A stretch of 35,749 bases of DNA from Campylobacterales bacterium (GCA_027065125.1 JAMOOV010000143.1:1-35749); one strand, 5' to 3'. Counted from the stretch's first letter, positions 1 to 7,160 are shown. Program-made: numbers and translations. Notes: generated by a model not told the origin, from the letters alone.

Positions 1-156
1 ATCTCTAATTTGTCAAAAAACATTTATCTTCAGGAGAATACTCTATACTTCCTATATATCTTTTATATTCTATTGTATTAGCCATTGCATATATCCACTG
101 CTGATCTTTTGTACTCTATTTTTATAAAACCACAATATCTTAAAAGTGTTTTCAAC

Positions 157-465
157 TTAGTCATCATAGTCGTCATTATCACTATCTAAATCTAAAAAAT
201 CATTATGAAGATAATCGTCATCATCTATGCAGTTATGATTATCATCGTCCGTATAACCTCCGCAATAGCCTCTGTTTGTCATGGAAGCACTACTTCTTGA
301 AGATCCAAACAAAAATGATAGAGTGGCAAATATCAGGATAAACCAAAAGAGTTTTGAGAGGAAACCTTTTGAATTTTCAAAGTTTGTAAATATATATTTG
401 ATAAGATGCATATATACAATCAGAATAACTCCTATGAGTAGTATTATCTCAAGTGTATTCATCAT
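157..465 (-). CDS. Small membrane protein with Asp-rich C-terminal tail, copy A
   Basis: Two hydrophobic segments, SSRSSAS linker, D/Y/N-rich tail; nearly identical to ORFs at 3153-3494 and 4540-4881. Confidence 0.6.
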   Translation of the reverse strand: MMNTLEIILLIGVILIVYMHLIKYIFTNFENSKGFLSKLFWFILIFATLSFLFGSSRSSASMTNRGYCGGYTDDDNHNCIDDDDYLHNDFLDLDSDNDDYDD

Positions 466-468
466 CTT

Positions 469-705
469 TTATCTTTTATCTTTTTTCTCTTTTATTAAGG
501 TTCTAATGGGATAGCTTATCACTACGGCAGTTCCCTCAAATAAAACAGTAGCCAATCCTCCTATAAATATCACAGGATATAAAGGGATAGCTATAATTTT
601 TGATAGTGTTGATGATCTATTATCCGTTTTAGTTTTATTTTCATTTGGATTGTTTGTAGCAAAAAGAAGAGTAAAGGCTATAAAAAGTATAATCAGTTTT
701 TTCAT
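469..705 (-). CDS. Small signal-peptide/membrane protein (IIAIPLYPVIFIGGLAT.LFEGTAVVISYPIRTLIKEKKDKR), copy A
   Basis: Paired with the acidic-tail gene in three copies; likely start at MKKLIILF. Confidence 0.6.
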   Translation of the reverse strand: MKKLIILFIAFTLLFATNNPNENKTKTDNRSSTLSKIIAIPLYPVIFIGGLATVLFEGTAVVISYPIRTLIKEKKDKR

Positions 706-858
706 AGTTATCCTTTTGTGTTTTTGTTTGTTATTATACATAAAATTTATTAACCATATTTATATTATTTTATAGAGATAAAAAACAGTATTTGGTAAAT
801 ATAGTTTCGCAAGTAAATATATGATATAATTTCAAATATAAATCGTATGAGGTGTTTT

Positions 859-1110
859 ATGCAAACTATAAAAATAGATATAGAAGATACTCTATATCAG
901 AGTATTATTGATAAAGGAATTAATGTTCAAGAAAAATTAAAAGACATGATATATGACTTGATGAATGATGACTATCCTTCTATATCAACTGCCGAGGCTA
1001 AAAAAAGAGTGTTTGATGCCGTGCAGAGATACGAAAACAAAAAAGATATCTATCGCTCCTATGATGACAACTTTAAAAAAGAGATGGATCAATATATAGA
1101 TAGTTTATAA
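859..1110 (+). CDS. Putative type II antitoxin (ParD/RelB-like)
   Basis: Small acidic ORF 3 nt upstream of a ParE/RelE-like ORF. Confidence 0.6.
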   Translation: MQTIKIDIEDTLYQSIIDKGINVQEKLKDMIYDLMNDDYPSISTAEAKKRVFDAVQRYENKKDIYRSYDDNFKKEMDQYIDSL

Positions 1111-1113
1111 ATT

Positions 1114-1398
1114 ATGAAAATTATTCAAGATAGTGTATTTGAAAAAAATCTCAAAAATATACTTAAATATATTTCAATAGACAGCAAAACAAAAGCAAAA
1201 AAATTCAATAACTCACTTTTTAAAAAGATAGAAAATTTATCAAATATGCCTTATAAATTTAGAAAATCTTTTTATTACGATAGTGAAAATGTAAGAGATT
1301 TGATTTTTAAAGGATATACGATTCCTTATTTGATTGACAGCGATAAAAATAAGATTGTACTGTTAGATATTTTCAAATGGATAGACAAAAATATGTAA
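1114..1398 (+). CDS. ParE/RelE superfamily toxin
   Basis: 94 aa basic protein with ParE-like pattern (NMPYKFRKSFYYDSENVRDLIFKGYTIPYLID...IVLLDIFKW). Confidence 0.75.
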   Translation: MKIIQDSVFEKNLKNILKYISIDSKTKAKKFNNSLFKKIENLSNMPYKFRKSFYYDSENVRDLIFKGYTIPYLIDSDKNKIVLLDIFKWIDKNM

Positions 1399-1406
1399 AT
1401 ATAACC

Positions 1407-1487
1407 CGTACAAGTGATACAAGTCGTACAAGTCCATTTTATGGGAGTTTGAAAGATAAAACTACTTTCGTACAAGTGCGGACAAGT
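1407..1487 (+). repeat. Cluster of short direct repeats (cgtacaagt-type 9-mers)
   Basis: cgtacaagt/gatacaagt/cgtacaagt in tandem at 1407-1433, further copies at 1469-1477 and 1479-1487. Confidence 0.75.
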
Positions 1488-1590
1488 GAAATAATTTATA
1501 AACTATTTATTATCATAAAAATAAACAAATATGTAACAGTTTGTGGTGACATTTGAATTATATGCCCTAATTTAGGCTTTTTAGTTGTTC

Positions 1591-1635
1591 CTCATAACCC
1601 GAAGGTCGGAGGTTCAAATCCTCCTCCCGCAACCA
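1591..1635 (+). pseudogene. Orphan tRNA-fMet(CAU) 3' half including CCA (attachment-site remnant)
   Basis: ctcataacccgaaggtcggaggttcaaatcctcctcccgcaacca: anticodon loop CTCATAA, T-arm, acceptor strand and CCA; no matching 5' half upstream. Confidence 0.85.
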
Positions 1636-1693
1636 ATTCAAAGCCCTAAAACAAGGGATTTTCAAAGATTATCAAGATGCATTAAATCTATTT

Positions 1694-1727
1694 GTGTCAC
1701 CAAGAGTGTCACCAAGTATGTCACCAT
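1694..1727 (+). repeat. Three direct repeats of NNTGTCACCAAG with 12-bp period
   Basis: tgtcacca at 1695-1702, 1707-1714 and 1719-1726. Confidence 0.85.
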
Positions 1728-1895
1728 GTCCAAATGGATCAAAATCTCTACTAATTTTAAGGTGTCTAACGATAATAGAGCCGAATTAGAGTGAAAAATG
1801 GATAAAATTATTAAAAGAGGGCGGATTTGTCGCTTAATTGTGACAAAGATAGATATCCTCGATCTACTTAACTCATATGTAAATTTTTATCTATT

Positions 1896-2536
1896 TTATC
1901 TAAATGTTAATCCGGCTTTCATATCCGCTTTCAAAGCACTTTCATCACTCTTTGCAAAGTCTATAAAGCCTTTATCATTTGTTGATAAGTGTTTTGTGTC
2001 TATACCGGCTTTATTGAGCTCTTTTGAGTGTATATGATCGCTATTGACCTTTTCTTTTAGATCATCATAGTGCATATATTTTTTTATATACTCATCTTCG
2101 CTGATTTTTCCTTTGTCATACAAATCATCCAAACCGTCTTGTTTTTTTGAAATTTGTTGCTTTAAATCCTGTTTTGTGGTAGAATTAGTTTTAGAATTTG
2201 AATGAAAAAGGAGTTGTCATCATGTTTGGTGAAATTTTCGTTTTGGGATCTTTGTTCTTTGTAATCGGACTTGTCGCTGCTGTTGTATTTGGTTTCATTG
2301 GTGGCTTCATCATTGGTGGAATCGAAAGATTCAGAGGATTGAGAGGCTGATTTCTTTTTGCCCCATATTTTCTTTCCTGTTTCCCCTACTTTCTTAAACC
2401 CTCTCCCTATCGGATCACCAAGCATTTTATTAACAGTATAACCACCAACCAAACCGGCTTCATTCCAAACTGTTTCAGGGGATTGTCCTGTAGCATCAGC
2501 TAATTTTGTGCATTCCCAATCCGGAGATTGCGAATG
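1896..2536 (-). pseudogene. Frameshifted, 5'-truncated gene fragment of unknown family
   Basis: Frame 1 reads ...HSQSPDWECTKLADATGQSPETVWNEAGLVGGYTVNKMLGDPIGRGFKK...HDDNSFF; the sense continues in the other frame as SNSKTNSTTKQDLKQQISKKQDGLDDLYDKGK...LTFR. Frames cross near 2195-2205 at a T5 run. Confidence 0.65.
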
Positions 2537-2585
2537 AGTTATAAATTATATTGACATTTAGTATCTTTTAGGATACAATACCACT

Positions 2586-2885
2586 ATGCATTTGATTAAA
2601 CAAACAGACTATTTTTACAAATGGCTAAAAAAGCTCAAAGATATAAAGGGTAAAGTTTCTATTATTCGTAGAATTGATAGAATGAAAAATGGAAACTTTG
2701 GGGATTATAAATTTGTCGGTAGTAGTGTTTATGAACTCAGGATAACAGTTGGACCCAGATATAGAGTTTATTATACTTTAAAAAGTAGTGATATTATAAT
2801 TTTATTGGTAGGCGGAGATAAATCCACTCAAAACGAAGATATTAAAAAGGCTCAAACTTTTGCAAAGGAGTACCAAGATGGATAA
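2586..2885 (+). CDS. HigB/RelE-like addiction module toxin
   Basis: YKWLKKLKDIKGKVSIIRRIDRMKNGNFGDYKFVGSSVYELRITVGPRYRVYYT matches the compact addiction-module killer protein family. Confidence 0.85.
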   Translation: MHLIKQTDYFYKWLKKLKDIKGKVSIIRRIDRMKNGNFGDYKFVGSSVYELRITVGPRYRVYYTLKSSDIIILLVGGDKSTQNEDIKKAQTFAKEYQDG

Positions 2886-3156
2886 TTTAACTAACTTTGA
2901 TATATCTCAATATTTAGATAATGAAGAAGTAATAGCGGAATACCTAACTCAAGTTTTAAATGATGGCAACAATGAAGAGTTTTTAGAAGCCATAGGACAT
3001 ATAGCTAAAGCTAAAGGAATGTCAAAAATAGCTAAAGATACAGGGCTTGGCAGAGAGAGTCTATACAAATCTTTCTCAGGTAGAACCAAACCAAAATTTG
3101 AAACGGTTATGAAAGTGATAAATTCTCTTGGGGTAAAATTGAAAGTGGCTGTTTAG
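2878..3156 (+). CDS. HigA-like HTH antitoxin
   Basis: Overlaps the toxin ORF; FLEAIGHIAKAKGMSKIAKDTGLGRESLYKSFSGRTKPKFETVMKVINSLG is the family HTH signature. Confidence 0.85.
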   Translation: MDNLTNFDISQYLDNEEVIAEYLTQVLNDGNNEEFLEAIGHIAKAKGMSKIAKDTGLGRESLYKSFSGRTKPKFETVMKVINSLGVKLKVAV

Positions 3157-3494
3157 TCGTCATAGTCATCATCATCCACATAGTCACTATAATCATAGTC
3201 ATAATCATCACTATCCAAATCTAAAAAATCATTATGAAGATAATCATCGTTATCTATGCAGTTATGATTATCATCGTCCGTATAACCTCCGCAAGAGCCC
3301 CTGTTTGTCATGGAAGCACTACTTCTTGAAGATCCAAATAAAAATGATAGAGTGGCAAACATCAGGATAAACCAAAAGAGTTTTGAGAGGAAACCCTTTG
3401 AATTTTCAAAGTTTGTAAATATATATTTGATAAGATGCATATATACAATCAAGATAACTCCTATGAGTAGTATTATCTCAAGTGCATTTATCAT
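3153..3494 (-). CDS. Small membrane protein with Asp/Tyr-rich tail, copy B
   Basis: Nearly identical to copy C (4540-4881); ATGA overlap with its upstream partner. Confidence 0.65.
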   Translation of the reverse strand: MINALEIILLIGVILIVYMHLIKYIFTNFENSKGFLSKLFWFILMFATLSFLFGSSRSSASMTNRGSCGGYTDDDNHNCIDNDDYLHNDFLDLDSDDYDYDYSDYVDDDDYDD

Positions 3495-3724
3495 CTTTTA
3501 TCTTTTTTCTCTTTTATTAAGGTTCTAATGGGATAGCTTATCACTACAGCAGTTCCTTCAAATAAAATAGTAGCCAATCCTCCTATAAATATCACGGGAT
3601 ATAAAGGGATAGCTATAATTTTAGATAGAGTATTTGTATCACTGGATTGGTTGATTTCTTTATAGTCTGCTGCATTCAATAAAGACAAAGATAACAGCAA
3701 GATTAAGATAATTCTTTTGATCAT
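3491..3724 (-). CDS. Small signal-peptide/membrane protein, copy B with divergent N-terminus
   Basis: C-terminal about 42 aa nearly identical to copies A/C; N-terminus MIKRIILILLLSLSLLNAADYKEINQSSDTN differs. Confidence 0.6.
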   Translation of the reverse strand: MIKRIILILLLSLSLLNAADYKEINQSSDTNTLSKIIAIPLYPVIFIGGLATILFEGTAVVISYPIRTLIKEKKDKR

Positions 3725-3814
3725 AGTTGCTTCTTGTTGTTCATTATTATACATAATTTATGATTACTATCTATTTTATAGTTAAATTTTGAGTATCAGT
3801 CCACATAAATTTAT

Positions 3815-3884
3815 GGTGCCTTTTTTAAAGTATTGGGGTGCCCAAAAAGTGCCTTTTTTGTCTTTTTTATGTCCTTTTTTAAAT
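3815..3884. repeat. Direct repeats of (g)tgcctttttt-type units
   Basis: ggtgcctttttt, gtgccttttttg, gtccttttttaaa within 70 bp. Confidence 0.55.
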
Positions 3885-4115
3885 GATATTTATAATTTTA
3901 CAGAGATGTTGGCTTTTTGAGTTTTATATTTTATTTTTTAAATTTTTTCTTTGATAGAATAAAAATATAAGCAAAATAAACTTCAAAAAGATTTTCTTAA
4001 AACAACCAATTTTGGGGACTTTCCGCTACTTATATATTTGAATAAAATAAGTAACCGAAGTAATTAGCAACCATCTTATCTTAGTATGAAACTATATAAA
4101 ATAGCCTTTCTAAAG

Positions 4116-4160
4116 TGGTAGCAGAGGGGGAACTCGAATCCCCGACCTCCGGCTTATGAG
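4116..4160 (-). pseudogene. Orphan tRNA-Met/CAU 3' half including CCA
   Basis: Minus strand ctcataagccggaggtcggggattcgagttccccctctgctacca: anticodon loop CTCATAA, T-arm GGGGA-TTCGAGT-TCCCC, acceptor strand, CCA. Confidence 0.85.
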
Positions 4161-4245
4161 AGATGATGTAAATATTGAAACTACGATATTTAGGGGGTTT
4201 AGTCTTTCGCAATTAACTATAATTATCAATATTTTTATTGATTTT

Positions 4246-4269
4246 AGTGACACTTTTAGTGACACTTTT
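4246..4269. repeat. Perfect tandem repeat 2 x agtgacactttt (12 bp)
   Basis: Direct reading; reverse strand reads aaaagtgtcact twice. Confidence 0.85.
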
Positions 4270-4306
4270 TATGTATAATAACAAACAAAAACACAAAAGG
4301 ATAACT

Positions 4307-4543
4307 ATGAAAAAACTGATTATACTTTTTATAGCTTTTACTATTCTTTTTGCTACAAACAATCCAAATGAAAATAAAACTAAAACGGATAATAGATCAT
4401 CAACTCTATCAAAAATTATAGCTATCCCTTTATATCCTGTGATATTTATAGGAGGATTGGCTACTATTTTATTTGAAGGAACTGCCATAGTGATAAGCTA
4501 TCCCATTAGAACCTTAATAAAAGAGAAAAAAGATAAAAGATGA
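4307..4543 (+). CDS. Small signal-peptide/membrane protein, copy C
   Basis: Nearly identical to copy A; ATGA overlap with next gene. Confidence 0.6.
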   Translation: MKKLIILFIAFTILFATNNPNENKTKTDNRSSTLSKIIAIPLYPVIFIGGLATILFEGTAIVISYPIRTLIKEKKDKR

Positions 4544-4881
4544 TAAATACACTTGAGATAATACTACTCATAGGAGTTATTCTGATTGTATATATGCATC
4601 TTATCAAATATATATTTACAAACTTTGAAAATTCAAAGGGTTTCCTCTCAAAACTCTTTTGGTTTATCCTGATGTTTGCCACTCTATCATTTTTATTTGG
4701 ATCTTCAAGAAGTAGTGCCTCCATGACAAACAGAGGCTCTTGTGGAGGTTATACGGACGATGATAATCATAACTGCATAGAAAACGATGATTATCTTCAT
4801 AATGATTTTTTAGATTTGGATAGTGATGATTATGACTATGATTATAGTGACTATGTGGATGATGATGACTATGACGACTAA
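4540..4881 (+). CDS. Small membrane protein with Asp/Tyr-rich tail, copy C
   Basis: Two hydrophobic segments and DDYDYDYSDYVDDDDYDD tail. Confidence 0.65.
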   Translation: MINTLEIILLIGVILIVYMHLIKYIFTNFENSKGFLSKLFWFILMFATLSFLFGSSRSSASMTNRGSCGGYTDDDNHNCIENDDYLHNDFLDLDSDDYDYDYSDYVDDDDYDD

Positions 4882-4952
4882 GTTGAAAACACTTTTGAGA
4901 TATTGTCGTTTTATAAAAATAGAGTGTAGAGCATCAGCAATGGTGGTATGCA

Positions 4953-5033
4953 ATGGCTAATACAATAGAATATAAAAGATATATAGGAAGTATAGAGTAT
5001 TCTCCTGAAGATAAATGTTTTTTGACAAATTAG
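4953..5033 (+). pseudogene. HicB antitoxin N-terminal remnant
   Basis: MANTIEYKRYIGSIEYSPEDKCFLTN* resembles the N-terminus of HicB proteins (YKGYxGSxEFSxEDKxFYG); stop after 26 codons. Confidence 0.6.
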
Positions 5034-5145
5034 AGATGATAGATGATCTTGTAACTTTAAAAAAATATGTTGCTGAAGCTGATATGTTATTGTCAAAAAC
5101 TGATAAGGTAGCAAGCAATAAATAATATGGTAAAAGTCTAAAAAA

Positions 5146-5172
5146 GGGGAGTTATAAACTCCTTTATTTTTA
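5146..5172 (+). terminator. Putative intrinsic terminator
   Basis: ggagtt-ata-aactcc followed by tttatttttat. Confidence 0.5.
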
Positions 5173-5296
5173 TAAAGATATTACTCTACTTGATTTTGCA
5201 TCTGAAAATATAAATTTTGGTATAATACAAAAAAGCTTAAAAGAAATAATCTGTTAAAATCTTTTTTAGGTGTTATCGCTAAAACAGAGAAAGGCT

Positions 5297-5593
5297 ATGC
5301 AAATGACAAAAGAGGATATAGTATCATATTTAAAAAGCCACAAAAATTACTTTAAAGAAAAATATCAAATATCTAAAATAATACTTTTTGGATCATACTC
5401 AAGAGAAGAGGAAAAAGATGATAGTGATATTGATATAGCCATTGAAACCCCTGTAAGTGACTATTTTTTATTGTATGATTTAAAAGATGAATTAGAGAAG
5501 ATTTTTAATAAAAAAATTGATTTGGTTAGATTGAGAAATAAAATGAATAGTGTTTTTAAAAATCGAATCAATAAAGAAGGTGTCCATGTATGA
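5297..5593 (+). CDS. MNT-domain minimal nucleotidyltransferase (MNT of MNT/HepT module)
   Basis: ILFGSYSREEEKDDSDIDIAIE = GSx10DxD nucleotidyltransferase motif. Confidence 0.85.
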   Translation: MQMTKEDIVSYLKSHKNYFKEKYQISKIILFGSYSREEEKDDSDIDIAIETPVSDYFLLYDLKDELEKIFNKKIDLVRLRNKMNSVFKNRINKEGVHV

Positions 5594-5963
5594 TAAAGAA
5601 ATCATTTTAGAAATTTTAGATCAAATCATAGAAGCGGTAATCACAGTTAAAAGAAGATGTGAATTTGCAAAAGATGTAGATGATTTTTTAGATAGCGACA
5701 CAGGAAAAGAAAAACTTGATAGTATATGTATGAAACTTATTGCGGTAGGCGAAAGTTTGAAAAAGATAGACAAAGTAACTGACAAAAACCTACTTAAAAA
5801 TTACCCAGATATTGAATGGAAAAAAATTATAGGAATTAGAGATTTTATATCTCATCACTACTTTGATTTGGATGCTGAGATAATCTTCGATATTTGTCAA
5901 AGTCATATAAATGATTTGATAGGAACATTACAAACAATAAAATCTCATCTTGAAAAACAATAG
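5586..5963 (+). CDS. HepT-like HEPN ribonuclease (DUF86)
   Basis: GIRDFISHHYF carries RX4HXY; overlaps MNT gene by 8 nt. Confidence 0.85.
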   Translation: MYDKEIILEILDQIIEAVITVKRRCEFAKDVDDFLDSDTGKEKLDSICMKLIAVGESLKKIDKVTDKNLLKNYPDIEWKKIIGIRDFISHHYFDLDAEIIFDICQSHINDLIGTLQTIKSHLEKQ

Positions 5964-6118
5964 ACAATCTTCACAATTTTACCCAGCCACAAACGAGCAG
6001 CCTAACCTGCCCTTTTTTTCTAAAATTATCCTTTTTCATCCAAAATATTGTAAAAAGCAGCTCTTTAATCGTTAGACACCTTTCGCAACTTCGTTGCTTA
6101 GGTGTAATGTAAAATAGT

Positions 6119-6225
6119 TGCCTATATATAGGGGTTTAAAGGCTTAAGAAAATTCTTATGTAATTTTATTGCTTTTTATGTATCTTATTAAGATATGCTC
6201 TTAAAAGCCTATATATAGGGGTTTT
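6119..6225 (+). repeat. Direct repeat gcctatatataggggttt (two copies, 89 bp apart)
   Basis: 6119-6136 and 6208-6225; contains the palindrome ctatatatag. Confidence 0.8.
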
Positions 6226-6368
6226 GTGGTTATTAATGATAGTTTTAAAAATATATGGTTATAAATTATATGATGAATATATGGTGTATTAATGATAAAT
6301 ATAAGATGAATAAATAGTGTATAATGGTAGACTTATAGTGAATATTTAGTAAATAATGGTGGTTTTAT

Positions 6369-6390
6369 AGTGTATTTATGATATAATTAT
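6369..6390 (+). promoter_or_regulatory. Putative promoter, shared motif agtgtatttatgNtataattat
   Basis: TATAAT -10 hexamer; 21/22 identical to 7209-7230. Confidence 0.6.
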
Positions 6391-6410
6391 GATGAAGACA
6401 TGATAAAAGG

Positions 6411-7160
6411 ATGAAAAGTATGAAAGGGATGAGTAAAAACATAGAAGAGTTTAGAAAAAAACATAGAAATATGATATTTGGTAAATCAAAGTTATGGAAT
6501 TATAAAGATGATATAAAAATATTATTGGAAGATGGTTTTACAATCGCATTGATTTATAAATATTTGAAAGATTACTACGATATACGATATTCACAAAAAT
6601 ATTTTTATAATTTTATTCGGAGAAATAGAAATAAGATATTAAATTCATCATCTCAAGAAATATATTCCAACGAAACAATAGTAAAAAAAGATATATATAA
6701 TAAAAATACCTCAAACCCCTCTCAAAACAAAAATACAGAGACTTTAAAACCAAAAGCAGTATCTAAACCGGATGAAGCAAAAAAATTAAATACAGAGCAA
6801 AACAGAGAAAAATATAAAGTTACAATAAATGAGTATAAAAAATATTTAGAAATATATGAAAAAGGCATAACAAGTTTGGATCCGGAACGAAATCCAAAAC
6901 TATCAAAGGATGAGTTTGCAAAAGTTATGAAGATGCTATATCAAAAACATCATAAAACATTTGATGATTTATATGAGTTGTATAAAACTGTATTTAGGGA
7001 GGGAAGATATCCAGAATTTAAAAAAAATACAGCAGAAAGAAAGTTGGTAATATTTTTTGTTTTTGCAAATAAAGATAAAAAGATAGAAGTGCAAACAAGT
7101 ATAAATGCGGGCATACCACCATTTAGACCTTGGGAAAAAATATCAGATTTTGGATGGTAA
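6411..7160 (+). CDS. Hypothetical protein with TraK-like N-terminal DNA-binding pattern
   Basis: WNYKDDIKILLEDGFTIALIYKYLKDYYDIRYSQKYFYNFIRR follows the pattern of IncP TraK-type proteins; C-terminal half unassigned. Confidence 0.6.
   Translation: MKSMKGMSKNIEEFRKKHRNMIFGKSKLWNYKDDIKILLEDGFTIALIYKYLKDYYDIRYSQKYFYNFIRRNRNKILNSSSQEIYSNETIVKKDIYNKNTSNPSQNKNTETLKPKAVSKPDEAKKLNTEQNREKYKVTINEYKKYLEIYEKGITSLDPERNPKLSKDEFAKVMKMLYQKHHKTFDDLYELYKTVFREGRYPEFKKNTAERKLVIFFVFANKDKKIEVQTSINAGIPPFRPWEKISDFGW

Larger units (their letters stand above)
1..741. repeat. Left arm of long inverted repeat (partner about 4271-5036); runs off the left window edge
   Basis: Reverse complement of about 4271-5036 is nearly the same sequence, e.g. 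atctctaatttgtcaaaaaacatttatcttcaggagaatactctatacttcctatatatc at position 1 against its complement near 4981-5036. Confidence 0.9.
4271..5036. repeat. Right arm of long inverted repeat (partner 1-~741)
   Basis: Complementary to the left arm with scattered differences. Confidence 0.9.

Noticed and set aside
281-514. Plus-strand ORF MEALLLEDPNKNDRVANIRINQ (also antisense at 3310 and 4506)
   Set aside because: Antisense of the conserved acidic-tail gene; its conservation is explained by the coding strand.
1694-1727. Short regular repeats as a mini CRISPR array
   Set aside because: Period is only 12 bp with no spacers of CRISPR size and no cas genes; better read as arm-type sites or integrase remnant.
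1585-1794. 69-aa ORF MFLITRRSEVQILLPQPIQ
   Set aside because: Reads through the tRNA-fMet 3' half and the VTK repeats; not an independent gene.
4213-4488. Minus-strand ORF MAVPSNKIVANPPINITGYKGIAII
   Set aside because: Antisense to the copy C small membrane gene and 12-bp repeats.
1-5036. Assembly-generated palindrome
   Set aside because: The arms differ at many positions, so they are distinct loci; copy B has further divergence. Long reads would still be a useful check.
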